Source: Rhinolophus ferrumequinum (taxonomy: Eukaryota > Chordata > Mammalia > Chiroptera > Rhinolophidae). From it: a stretch of DNA of 64,000 nt. Each line of letters opens with the position of its first letter. The first letter of the stretch is position 1. The notes under the pieces were generated by a model. It had not been told where the DNA came from and did no database searches. It saw only the letters and a list, made by a program, of their open reading frames with translations. The position numbers were made by a program, and so were the translations under genes. The DNA lies in the NCBI RefSeq assembly GCF_004115265.2, contig NC_046304.1, positions 14,066,292 to 14,130,291 on the forward strand, written 5' to 3'. Below, one piece after another: positions 42,895 through 52,859 of this stretch.

Positions 42895-43452
42895 AGATAT
42901 TTTTCTAGAAAATAAAGCATGAGATGGCAAAATAAGTCCAAATGTATCTATCACAATACATTTAAAGGGCTTAAATTCACTTATTAAAAAAATTAAACTT
43001 CTCTAAATGGATAAAATCCAACAACTGTATTCTACTAACAAGAGATATGCCTAAAAAGCAACACAATATAGGAAGATTGAAATGTAAAGGATGCACAAAA
43101 ATACAGAGTGTGCCCCAAAAATGTATACACATTTTAAGAAAGGAAAAAACTGTATTAAAATTGTAATAATATATACTGATAACAAAAGACGAATACAAGT
43201 CACCTTTGATTTCTGCAATTACAAGAGGTACTCAAAATGGTTACCATCACCGTAATTTTAATAGTTTTTTCCTTTCTTAAAATGTGTATACATTTTTTGG
43301 GCACAAAACCAAAGAAAAAAAGGAAAGCTGGTGTGGCAATAGTGATGTCAGACAAAATAGAATTCAGAGCAAACGGCATTAAGATTAAGATGGATATTTC
43401 ATACTAATAAAATGAACAATCCACCAATAAGATTCAGCAATCACGAATGTAT
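42895..43452 (+). repeat. L1 ORF2 fragment, sense, split by a mariner-type MITE
   Basis: 'ctctaaatggataaaatcca', 'actaacaagagatatgcc' and, after the insert, 'aaagctggtgtggcaatag' with 'gtcagacaaaatagaattc' are collinear L1 ORF2 phrases interrupted by the element at 43,109-43,305. Confidence 0.65.
43109..43305. mobile_element. Mariner-type MITE with about 50-bp terminal inverted repeats
   Basis: Left end TGTGCCCCAAAAATGTATAC and right end its near complement; the arms stay paired for about 50 bases through 'cattttaagaaaggaaaaaa'. Internal sequence of about 90 bases has no frame. Structure and end sequence fit mariner-derived elements; a TA duplication is not clean on the right side. Confidence 0.7.
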
Positions 43453-43454
43453 CA

Positions 43455-43935
43455 ATCATGCCCTTTTTTATTGTGGTAAAAGACACATAACTTAAAATTG
43501 CCCATCGTAACCATTTCTGAGTGTACAGTTCAGTAGTGTTAGGTTCATTCACATTGTGTCACCACCATCATCTCCAGAACTTTTTCATTTTGCAAAACTG
43601 AAACTCTGGACCCATTAAACAGCTCCCCATGTCCTGTCCCCCAAGTCCCTGGCAACCACCACACTATTTTCTGTCTTTGAATTTGACCACTCTACGTACG
43701 TCATAGAAGTGATTTACAGTATTTGTCTTTTTCTGACGGGCTCATTTCATTTAGCATAATGTCCTCAAGGTTCAGCCATGTTGCAACATGTGTCAGAATT
43801 TCCTTCCATTTTAGGGCTGGATAATCTTCCATTGCATGGCAATACCACTTTTGTTTATCCATTTATTCGTTGATGGACATTTGGATTGTTTCCACCCTGG
43901 GGCTATTGTGAATAATGCTGCTACGAGTGTGTGAA
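43455..43935 (-). repeat. L1M LINE fragment, antisense (second copy)
   Basis: Complement of an old L1 3' region: 'ttattgtggtaaaagacac', 'gtacagttcagtagtgtt', 'tccccatgtcctgtccccc' and 'ctattgtgaataatgctgc'. Similar in kind to 42,356-42,735 but a different part and copy. Confidence 0.75.
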
Positions 43936-43959
43936 TGGGTGTGAATGAATGTGACAATC

Positions 43960-44580
43960 CACAGTCATTTATTGAATATGTACCATCCTTCTAGGCACTG
44001 CTCCAGGTGCAGGGAAAATACAACAGTGAACAAGAGAACACTCAATCCTCAGTAGCTTATATTCTCATGGGGGAAGTCAATATGCACACAAATGACCCCA
44101 TCCCGTGACAGCAGGCACTGGTCAGTGCCAGTAGGAGCATGAGGTCCGGCCTGTGTGTCACAGCAACTGGCAACTGGTAGGGGCTGCCTTATCTAGGGTG
44201 GTCTGAGCAGGCCTGTCCGAAGAAAGTGAAATGTGAGATGAACCCTAAGAGTAAGACGGTAAGTAGCTAAGACCTGTGTGGTAATGACGTTCCAGGCAGA
44301 GCAGCAGCAAAAGCAAAACCCTGAGCCTGGATCCAAGGTGGAGTGTTAAAGACGAGAGAGCATAGAGTGATTAGAAGGATGCACAGAGAGGGACAGACGT
44401 GAGGACAGAGAGGGAGACAGGGCCAGGTGAGGGGTGTTTTTGAGGGCAATGTGCAGGGTATGGGAGTTTGGGAGGGTTTCTAGCAAGGGGAGGACACGAT
44501 TTGCTTTAATGCTACGTGGAGGGTAGATTTTAACGGGACCAGAGTGGAGGCAGGGATTCCAGTCAGGCGTGTACATAACT
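43960..44580 (+). repeat. L2-type LINE remnant, sense
   Basis: 'atttattgaatatgtaccat', 'ctaggcactgctccaggtg', 'caacagtgaacaagagaac', 'gacgttccaggcagagcag' and 'agcaagggg' follow the order of the L2-type element. Confidence 0.6.
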
Positions 44581-44689
44581 CATCCCTACAGTGGGAAATG
44601 CCAAAACTGGTAGAACTACAAGGAGAAGTTGAGAAATCTGTTAATCATAGTGCGACGTTTTACCTCTAGATAAAGGAGCCCCTCCCACG

Positions 44690-45235
44690 TTGCCTTATAG
44701 TTCCCACTTTTTCCCAAGCCCTCTGGGCCATCCCTCCCCACGTCTCACTCCCACTTCTTCGCAGCGCCTCCCTTTTCTTCCCAGAACCTTCTAGCGCCTC
44801 CCAGTCTGTGTGTGTCACTGCCAGTTCCTCCAGCCCCACTCCAGACCCCAACATCTTTCCAATGACCTCCCTGACTTCCCAGCTTCTGCCAGTCTCTCCC
44901 CACTCACCTCTTTCCGTCCACATCCCCAACTAACATCCTCTCATCTCTCTTACTCCATCCATCCCATTTGAAATTTCGTCTCCTCCCATCTCTCTAGGTT
45001 CCTTCCATTCCTAGTCCCCTCTAGCAAATTAAATCCCAAATTCATTCCCAGCTCTATTTTCATCTGGCTCCCAGTCCCTTCCTAACCCTTCCAGGTGCTC
45101 AGTCTTTTCATACCCCAGACCCCCAAGCCCGCCAACTTCCTCCCATTTCCCACAACCCGTCCAGGTCCCCCTTTCCCTCCCCCTGCCCTGCACACAGTGC
45201 TCCAGTCCCTCTGGGCCAGTCTGGTTAGAGACTCA
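44690..45235. repeat. C/T-rich degenerate repeat tract 1
   Basis: Over 500 bases dominated by C and T on the plus strand with recurring CCCAGT, CCTCCC and CAGCGCCTCCC words; resembles a decayed minisatellite. Similar tracts at 45,600-45,815 and 46,085-46,450. Confidence 0.5.
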
Positions 45236-45599
45236 TTTTATAGTTCTTTGTGTGGGACCAGGCGCAGATCCTTTTTCCCCACTTCCCAGATGGGCCATTA
45301 CACTGAGACCATCAGTTGACCAGATATGAGTAAAATACAAACGAGGTTTATGTCGCCTCCAGACCCAGTGAGGAAGAAAGGCGCGATCTCCCAGGCCTCC
45401 TTTCGGTTCCCACTCCAGGCAGCATGGGAGCATAAGGACCACAGAGTGGAGGCAGAGCCCATCCTGTCAGCCAGGGAGCTTCCGATCTAGCCAGGAGAGG
45501 TCACCGCACAGATCAGGCAGAGCACGGGGGCTGCAGCAGCAAGTGGTCAGGGAGGGGAGACCAGAGGGCTCTGGGGAGGGACTAGGATTTATCAAGACA
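45236..45599. other. Non-repetitive interval between C/T-rich tracts
   Basis: Ordinary composition with 'tgaccagatatgagtaaaat' and a purine-rich right side. Could be an inserted element splitting the C/T tract, but I see no terminal repeats. Confidence 0.4.
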
Positions 45600-45815
45600 G
45601 CCAGCCTTGGGCCCCCCACCTTCCCATCCACCCCATTGTCACTCCATTCCTCCAAACCCCTCTCAGCCCCTGCAGTCCCTTCCCAGGCCCCCAGGCCCTC
45701 TTAGCGCCACTCCTCCTCCCAGCGCCTCCAATTCTCCACAGGCTTCCTCGGGTCGCCTCCACCCCATGTCCCCCAGTCTTCCCCTGCCTCCCAGCCTCTC
45801 ATATCTCCACTAGGA
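45600..45815. repeat. C/T-rich degenerate repeat tract 2
   Basis: Same word usage as tract 1 (CCCAG, TCCAGC, CGCCTCCA), about 215 bases. Confidence 0.5.
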
Positions 45816-45884
45816 AGGAGGTTAAGGACAAGGACATTATGGCTTGAAATGTTCTCTGTACAAGACAGAAAGTAAAACAGGTGC

Positions 45885-46058
45885 TACCAGGCACTGGGGA
45901 GTTATTTAATGGGTTTCTGTTGGGGAAGATGAGAAAGTTCTGGAAATGGATTGAGGGGGATGGTTGTACAACATGGTGAATGTATTCAAATCACCATTAC
46001 AAATGCTTAAAATGGTAAATATTATGTATATTGTACCACAATAAAAGACATTTCAAAA
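45885..46058 (+). repeat. L1M 3' end, sense
   Basis: 'gggagttatttaatgggttt', 'aaagttctggaaatggattg', 'ggatggttgtacaacatggtg' and 'tattgtaccacaataaaag' are the classic end of old L1M elements. It lies between C/T tracts 2 and 3. Confidence 0.75.
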
Positions 46059-46084
46059 GGTTTTCTCTGTGCAAGAAAGCTGCT

Positions 46085-46450
46085 GGTCACTCCCAACCCC
46101 ACCCAGTCCTGTCTAGCTCCCCCTAGTTGCTATTTTGTTCCACCTCTCTTCCCATGTCTTCCCTGCCCCAAACTGGCTAAGTCCCCTCCATTCTCCTCGT
46201 CCCTCCATCCTCCCCAGTTCCCCCGTCCCTCTTACTTTCGCCATTACTTCCATGACCTCCAGCCTCTCTGAGCTCTCCTATGTATCCTTCCTAATCATTC
46301 CCACTATCCCCAGTTCCCCTACATCCTGTCAGTTTCTCTCAGCCCCCAACAGTCCCCCCAAGTGCACTCCATCCCTCATCCCCATCATACCCATCCTCCT
46401 ATGCAACAGAATCTCTCTGTCACGCCCTTACCCAAGTCCCACTCAATAGC
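46085..46450. repeat. C/T-rich degenerate repeat tract 3
   Basis: Again CCCAGT/CCTCC-rich on the plus strand; likely the continuation of tract 2 beyond the L1M 3' end. Confidence 0.5.
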
Positions 46451-47640
46451 CCAAATTAGGTCAAAATTAACTCCTGTTCCTGGAGTTATTTTTCCTCTCA
46501 GGGCTTCTATGAGTTAGGAGTTGTGACAGAAAACTGCCTGCAGTGGTTTAAACAAGTATAACAGGATATAAGAAAGGGACTAGTCTTGTCTCAGTATTGA
46601 CTGAGACCCCAGGACAATAGGTGCCAATGACACCTACATTACAGACTGGAGTAAGACCACCAGAGCAGGACTTGCAAAGGAGGTGGCTGAGAACGATTAT
46701 GTGACCCTTAGCTGACTACCCCCCTTGAGCTCACAAAAGAAGTTGGAAAGGCTAAGAGAGGTTTAAAAAATAGAGGTAGCATTTCTTTGGAGAGTTCTAT
46801 ACAGTGGTTCCCACCACTAACTTTCCCCAGCAATGGGAAAGGGGTAGGGGGATGTTTGTCCCTCACTGCAGGTCTAGGGAAAGAGGCTTCAATAGGACCT
46901 CTCAAAAGGCTCAATCTGCATCAGTCAGTCAATCAATAAGCTGTTCCAGGAACTAGGGATACAGCCAAGGGTGACAAAGGGTCCTCAGTAACTTAGAGAA
47001 TACAGTAGAATGGCCTCTGATTCATGACTCAAAAATCTAATAAGGAGGACTTCTCCACTTCTGCTCATGAAGGATTTACTGCCTCTGGAATTGTCCCTTC
47101 CTCATGCAAACAATTAGCAATCTGGAGAAAATATATAAAACATACTTTCAGACTTTGAAATACAGCTAGCACAGGACTGTGATCCCTGAGAGAAGAGAAA
47201 CAAACAATGTAAACACCCTAGCTCAAAGCCCAGAGGCAATTTCTTGGCCATAGTACAGGGAGGGGGATCCTAATCACAGCCCGCCAGTCCCACAAAGTTG
47301 AGGAGGCAAAGCCTGGAGTTCAGAGGCCAAGGCAACTAGAATTTTCAGGGCAAAATACTGAGGAGGAAGAAGTTTCCTAGAGATAGAGTACCAGACGTCT
47401 GCAGAGGGGTCTCCTGAAGGTTTGGACTAAGAAATGATATGTTCATGTGTGAGAGGAAACTACCCAAGGCAAGGGAAAGAACTACCATAAAACAGTAGGC
47501 CATACAACTTCTGGAACTCACACAGAAGTGGGAATGTTCCCTATTTTCACCAGCCAGAACAGAGAGACCTCGTAATACACCAAGCATTGCAGCCTTATGC
47601 ACCATAGCCAAGATATGGAAACAACTTATCTGTTCATCAA
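46451..47640. other. Intergenic stretch, unassigned
   Basis: No exon or RNA gene. Right part (about 47,100-47,640) has L1-like A-rich phrases such as 'agatatggaaacaactta'. No confident element. Confidence 0.4.
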
Positions 47641-48290
47641 CAGATTAGTGGATTAACAAAAAATGTGTATGTATATATATAAACAGACTCAGAAATGATA
47701 GAGATGATGGAATTCGCAGATACAGACTTTAACACTGCTATTTTAAATCTTATAAATATTATCAAGGAAAATTTGGACGTGACGAGGAGAGAAATGGAAG
47801 CTATACAAACGAGACCAAAATAGAACTTCTAGAGCTTAAATATATAATATCCAAAATTAAAAATACACTGCATGGGATTAAGAGCAGATGAGATACTGCA
47901 GAAGAAAAGATCAGTGAACTTGAAGAAATTGCAATATAAGCTACCCAAGATGAAGCACTAAAAGAAAAACTACTAAAAAATAAATAGTCACAGTGGGCTG
48001 TCAGGTACTATTAAGCAGTCTAACATATGTGTAATTGGAATCACAGAAGGAGAGGAGAAAATGGGGGAACTAAAAAATATATTGGATAAATGAATTTTTC
48101 CAAATTAGGTGAAAACTATAAGCCCATAGATCCAAGAATCAAACAACACTTAAGCAAAGACACAAATGAACAACAACAACAAAAAACACACCAAGTTACC
48201 TCATAATCAAATTGCTAAAAGTCAATGATGAAAAGAAACTCTTAAAAGTAACTAAAAAGATTCCACTTCTAGCCAAGATAGAATAACAGG
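47641..48290 (+). repeat. HAL1/L1-type ORF1 remnant, sense
   Basis: 'gaattcgcagatacagac', 'actgctattttaaatctt', 'agaacttctagagcttaaat', 'gcagaagaaaagatcagtga' and 'gaacttgaagaaattgcaat' are HAL1/L1 ORF1-like. Broken throughout. Confidence 0.65.
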
Positions 48291-48543
48291 ACTGGATTTA
48301 CCCTCTTACTGAAAAAATCTAAAAACAGACAGCATATGAAATAACAGATTTTAAGACACTTGATATCAGGCAACAAGAACGGTGCTATCTGAAGGATGAA
48401 AAACAAATTAGGTAAGCTCTAAAATTGCTCCAGCTTACTGCTTTGGGTATACTACCGTGAGGTTCTTACGCTATACGTGCAATGGTATAACTCAGCATAA
48501 TAATGGTGACGATGGACTGCAGTAGTTAAAGATGCACACTATA

Positions 48544-48783
48544 GGGGTGGCCGGATGGCTCAGGTGGTTAGAGCGCCAGCCCTGAAAAACAGGGTTGCTG
48601 GTTCGATTCCTGCATGGGATGGTGGGCTGCGCCCCCTGCAACAAAAGATTGAAAATGGCAACTGGACTTGGAGCTGAGCTGCGCCCTCCATAACTAAATT
48701 GAAGAACAACTACTTGGAGCTGATGGGCCCTGGAGAAACACACTGTTCCCCAATATTCCCCAATAAAACAAAAATTAAAATAA
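48544..48783 (+). repeat. Bat tRNA-derived SINE (VES/Rhin type) with clean target duplication
   Basis: 'gatggctcaggtggttagag' (A-box region), 'ggttcgattcctgcatggg' (B-box region), 'tggtgggctgcgccccctgc', 'acttggagctgagctgcgcc', 'ccccaataaaac' and an A-rich tail. AAAGATGCACACTATA occurs at 48,528-48,543 and, with two changes, at 48,784-48,799. Young, nearly complete. Confidence 0.9.
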
Positions 48784-48799
48784 AAAGATGTATACTATA

Positions 48800-49375
48800 A
48801 ACCTTAAACTAACTAGTAAATAGCAAACAAAAAGCTATAGCCCGTTAACAGAGGAGATAAAATTGGACTCAATTGATCCCAAGAAAGGAAGATAAAGGGC
48901 AAGTGAAGTCAGAAATAAGCAGAAGAAAATACTAAATATAAGATCAGAATTTAATTAAGTGAAAAACGAAACAATAAGGTCAATTTTATCAGAAATTAAT
49001 CCAAAAGCTGATTCTTTGAAATGATCTATAGAATTGTGTGTGTGTGTTGTGTGTGTGGAGGGTGAGGGTGGGAGTGGAGGCGGTAGACAGATTGATCAGG
49101 ATAAAAAAGAGAGAAGACATAAATGATCAGGAATGCAAAAAAGGGCATTACTACAAATCTTACAGACATCAAAATGATAATAAGGGAATATTATGAACAA
49201 CTTCATGTCAATAAACTTGACTTAGATAAAATGTGTACATTCCTTGAAAGACACAAATTACCAAAGCTCACTCAAAAAGAATAGCTAACCCTTCCTAAAA
49301 GAAACTTTAGGCACAAATGGCTTCACTGATGAATTCTGCTAAACATTTAAGAAAGACATAATAAAAACCATGCAT
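48800..49375 (+). repeat. L1M ORF2 remnant, sense
   Basis: 'aatccaaaagctgattcttt', 'gaatattatgaacaactt', 'catgtcaataaacttgac', 'cacaaattaccaaagctcac' and 'cttcactgatgaattctg' are L1 ORF2 phrases, interrupted by an imperfect (TG)n tract at about 49,036-49,062. The SINE at 48,544 is inserted in the same LINE-rich block. Confidence 0.7.
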
Positions 49376-49427
49376 GACTCGTATACATTACAATTGGTGA
49401 ATTTTACTTTATGTAAATTATGCCTCA

Positions 49428-49510
49428 ATAATTAAATGTTATTTTTTAAATAACATTTTAATAATCTATGTAATTAAATAATTTAATAATTAAATGTTAT
49501 TTTTAAAATA
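49428..49510. repeat. AT-rich inverted plus direct repeat
   Basis: ATTAAATGTTATTT at 49,431 pairs with AAATAACATTTTAAT ending at about 49,462. The left arm with its surroundings is repeated directly near 49,486-49,508. Confidence 0.7.
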
Positions 49511-50086
49511 GAATGTATGACAGACTTGCTGGCCCATAGTGGTTTTGATAATAAAGTTAAGACAGTTTGCAGCATTGGAAACTGGTACCCCTAAAAAGCT
49601 ATTGAGGAAAAAAAAAAGGACGTGTGACTTTCCCAATGGACCAGATGTGAGCCATCAGGAGCAACTACCTGCATAGAGCTGTATTAAAACCTGTCCAAGA
49701 GCGCCACCTGAAGGAAAGTTGAGACCTTAGCAGAAAGAAACTGAAACCTGAACTGCTTGTGAGCTTATGGTAGAAGTCAGTAAATGCACACCAAGGGACC
49801 CACCTGCAGAGGACAGACCCGATAACGGTGTGGGTTAGAGGGTTTTGAAAGAACTTACAAAAGAGCCCCAGTAGACAAGGAGTCAGCTTTATACACATAC
49901 CAAGCCTGGAGAGATTGTGTGGCAGCTCACACAGTACTAGTCAGAATAAGACATTTCTTGCCCCTTTCCTCCTCCCTCTCTCCCATTTCAACTCTGGAGG
50001 CACAAAGAGCAGCGTAGTACATGAGGAAGAGAATCTCAGGGTGTGTGAGCAGTGAGGAGATGGGAAATTGAGAAGGAGTTAATCAG

Positions 50087-50087
<1 letters not shown>
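49511..50087. other. Intergenic stretch, unassigned
   Basis: No exon recognised. 'cagcattggaaactggtac' suggests an old dispersed repeat without a confident family. Confidence 0.4.

Positions 50088-50134
<47 letters not shown>
50088..50134. repeat. (AC)n microsatellite
   Basis: About 23 uninterrupted AC units. Confidence 0.95.
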
Positions 50135-50139
<5 letters not shown>

Positions 50140-50404
50140 GTCTGAGCCAGAGAGAGACGATGACCAGGAAAGTCTGCTTGAGGGAACTGGAGAGAACTTA
50201 ACTGCTGGGCCCATATCCTTTCTCGCCTCTGGGAGCCCTTCTGGATGGAAGGAGCCGCCAGGGCTGCTGGAGGACGTGCTCTGTGGACTGGGGACGACCA
50301 TCCTTCAGCTGTTCCATGGCTCCTTGCTGCCCTCCCCCAGCACACATGCCTCAGAAGAGGTACTTAGTGACTGCCTGATAAATGCACCTGTGAGCATATT
50401 ATTA

Positions 50405-50545
50405 TAAGCAGCAATTCTCAAACCTGCCTACACATTGGAATCACCTGAGGAGATTTAAAAACTACATATCATGATGTCTGAGGCTCATACTGATGCCATT
50501 GGTGTGGGGCTGGGTGAGGAGCAGCATTTTGGTGTTTTTTTGGTT
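50405..50545. mobile_element. MER5-type (hAT) DNA transposon remnant
   Basis: 'caattctcaaacctgcctac' and 'attggaatcacctgaggag' are typical of the MER5A left side. Non-autonomous and old. Confidence 0.65.
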
Positions 50546-50619
50546 TTCTTGTTTGTTTTTTAAGTCACTGGTAGTGATTCCAGCTGCAGAAATCATTGGA
50601 CTAAGGGACTAGATAAGGC

Positions 50620-50762
50620 AGTGGTTCTCAGCCTTAGCTGCATATTGAAAACACTTAGTAAGCTTTAAAAAATACTGATGAATCTCCAACCTAAAGATTC
50701 TGATTTAATTATTTAATTGGCTGCCTGAGCTTACCAGGTGATTCTAATGTGCAGAAACGTTA
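50620..50762. mobile_element. MER5-type (hAT) DNA transposon remnant, second copy
   Basis: 'agtggttctcagccttagc', 'gattctgatttaattattt' and 'caggtgattctaatgtgcag' follow the MER5A layout. It lies 75 bp from the previous copy. Confidence 0.65.
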
Positions 50763-50838
50763 GGATAAGAGAATAAATCAAGAATGAAATGGGGAAATGG
50801 ATGAATCTGTAGTCCTACACTTCAGACTTAGAGCCACC

Positions 50839-50858
50839 GTGTGTGTGTGTGTGTGTGT
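50839..50858. repeat. (GT)n microsatellite, short
   Basis: Ten GT units. Confidence 0.85.
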
Positions 50859-50934
50859 TTGCAGAGCTGGGGATTATCCACATCATTTTAGCATTGTGAT
50901 ATTGAAGTCCACAGAACAGACAGCAAGGAACTCA

Positions 50935-51155
50935 TGTGTCTTGGAGGGTCCACTCTGTACCAGGCACTGGCCTAAAAACTGTAAATGTATTTCCTTGTTG
51001 AATCCTCACAATAATATGTAGGAGGATAGATATTGTTAGACACACTTTTACAGAATTGGAGTCAAGACTCCCAGAGGTTAAATGATTTGCCTGCAGTCAC
51101 ATAGCAAGTCAGTGGCAGAAACTAGACCAGACCCAGGTCCTGAAGCCAATGCCAT
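50935..51155 (-). repeat. MIR SINE remnant, antisense
   Basis: 'ctctgtaccaggcactggcc', 'gaatcctcacaataatatg', 'cacttttacagaattggag', 'agtcacatagcaagtcagtg' read as antisense MIR, close to full length. Confidence 0.8.
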
Positions 51156-51840
51156 TCCCAACTCCTCCTAAAAGGACTGGCTCCGTCTGCCCCTGGAGCC
51201 ACCTTGGCCTGACCACCATTCATCCCCAGAGCCTGTCTGGCATCTAATTGGAGCTCAACTAATAGGCATCTCTTGGGATGTAGGAACAGTGAGGTTCAGG
51301 CCCAGAGCTGTGAGTGTGAGAAAAAACACGTGACCCTATCAGTGGAGGTCTTGGTCCCAAAGAGCTTTCTGGGCATATCTCGAAGAGCAGGAACGTTGAC
51401 TGGGCAGGGACCAAAGAATCGTGTCTGGACAAAGGGAGCCAATGCCAGACTGAGGATGGGGCCGGAGATGAGGGCAGCACACACCCCTAAGGTTCCCAAC
51501 TGCCTTTTCCCAGGAAGGAAGGTCTGACCTTCATTCTGAGACAACAACCTTCCTACATTGTGTTAACAGAAAGTGAAATCAAATTATTTTTATAAAACGA
51601 GAGCAGATGGTAATTGTGACTTCCCCCCCCACCCTTGGCAAAAGAAAAACATGGCAACCTATGCTGGTGTCTCCATTTGTTGGTTGGTTTGTTTTTTTAA
51701 TTGGGCCATGGAATCAGATAATCTGGAAGCCAACGGTTTCTCTGCGGGATTGGGGATGGAAACCAGCTTGTGGAGGGCTGCGGGGAAACAATGAGAAGCA
51801 AGGAAGTGGAGACAGCAGGTGTAGATGATGATTTTTTGTA
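51156..51840. other. Intergenic stretch, no element recognised
   Basis: No exon or assignable repeat. Possibly unique sequence. Confidence 0.45.
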
Positions 51841-51842
51841 GA

Positions 51843-52022
51843 TCAGCGCTACTCGAAGTGTTTCCAGGACTGGCGAGAGCAGCATCACTTGGGAGTTAGG
51901 AAAACAAATTTCTGGTCCCTACCCCAAACCTGCAAAGTCAGCCTCTCTGGGAATGGAGCCCGGCAACCTGATTTAACAAGCTCCCGAGTGATTCTGATGC
52001 ACACCAAAGTCAGAGAACACTT
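51843..52022. mobile_element. MER5-type (hAT) DNA transposon remnant, third copy
   Basis: 'agcatcacttgggagttagg', 'tctggtccctaccccaaacc', 'aacctgatttaacaagctcc' and 'gtgattctgatgcacacc' are MER5A phrases, nearly full length. Confidence 0.7.
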
Positions 52023-52141
52023 TACCTGCTTGTGAACAGGCCAAGAGAAAGGGAAGTGGCTGGAGAGTCAAGTGGGATGAAAGGATGATTTCTGTGGTTG
52101 CTGCTCTACTGTTGAAAATAGTGATTTTTTAAAAGCTTTTT

Positions 52142-52846
52142 GTTTGTTTGTTTTATTGGGGAATATTGGGGGACAGTGTTTCTCCAGGGCCCATCAGCTC
52201 CAAGTAGTTTTCCTTCAATCTACAGTTGAGCTGGAGGGCGCAGCTCAACTCCAAGTCCAGTCACCGTTTTCAGTCTTTAGTTACAGGGGGCGCAGCCCTC
52301 TGTCATGCAGGGTGTCATGCGGGGTCTCTGGTCCCGCTCCCCACATAAGAACGCAGGATATGGTGAGGCCAAAAAGGAACACCCACGGAGCCATAGATGG
52401 GGTGGTTCATACCACTATAGTCTCGCTGGCAGCTGGGTTGGAGACACAGGAAACAGGATCCACACAATCTGCAACCTGCCGTCCGCTTCTCTGCCAACCA
52501 ACCAACCCCACTTGCTAACTGCAATCCACTCTTGCTAGCTCAGCCACCATCGTCTTGCTAGCACCCATTTGCTGCTTCCATAGCCACAGCAGTTATATTA
52601 GTGGCCAGTGGCTCACTGGTTACAGCTGATGGCCAACTAGCCACAGCTGATGGCCATCCAATCACAGTTGATGGCCATTTACTACTCAAGTGCGCACCAT
52701 TCCATGTGAGGGCGAGAGCCTGGAAACTGCACTCCTGGCTCTGTCCCCACACCACCATCCCATGCGGGAATTGAACCGGCAACCTTGTTGTTGAGAGCTC
52801 GCGCTCTAAATAACTGAGCTGTCCGGCCACCCAACCGGCCACCCCA
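52142..52846 (-). repeat. Bat tRNA-derived SINE, antisense, split by an LTR-like insert
   Basis: The SINE tail complement ('ttttattggggaatattggg', 'ccatcagctccaagtag', 'gagggcgcagctcaactcc') occupies 52,142-52,300 and its head complement ('ccatcccatgcgggaattga', 'ctaaataactgagctgtccg') 52,752-52,846. AAAAGCTTTTT flanks the whole (52,131-52,141 and from 52,847), with a third copy at about 52,867. The head and tail are otherwise collinear with the copy at 48,544. Confidence 0.8.
52301..52751. mobile_element. LTR-type insert (probable solo LTR of a bat endogenous retrovirus)
   Basis: About 450 bp, beginning TGTCATGC and ending CACA, consistent with TG...CA LTR termini. A 12-bp direct repeat marks the left end and three copies of a 'cagctgatggcc'-like word lie near 52,624-52,676. 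No internal retroviral genes are present, so it looks like a solo LTR inside a SINE, and therefore younger than the SINE. Family recalled only as bat-specific; no flanking duplication was found. Confidence 0.5.
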
Positions 52847-52859
52847 AAAGCTTTTTTTT

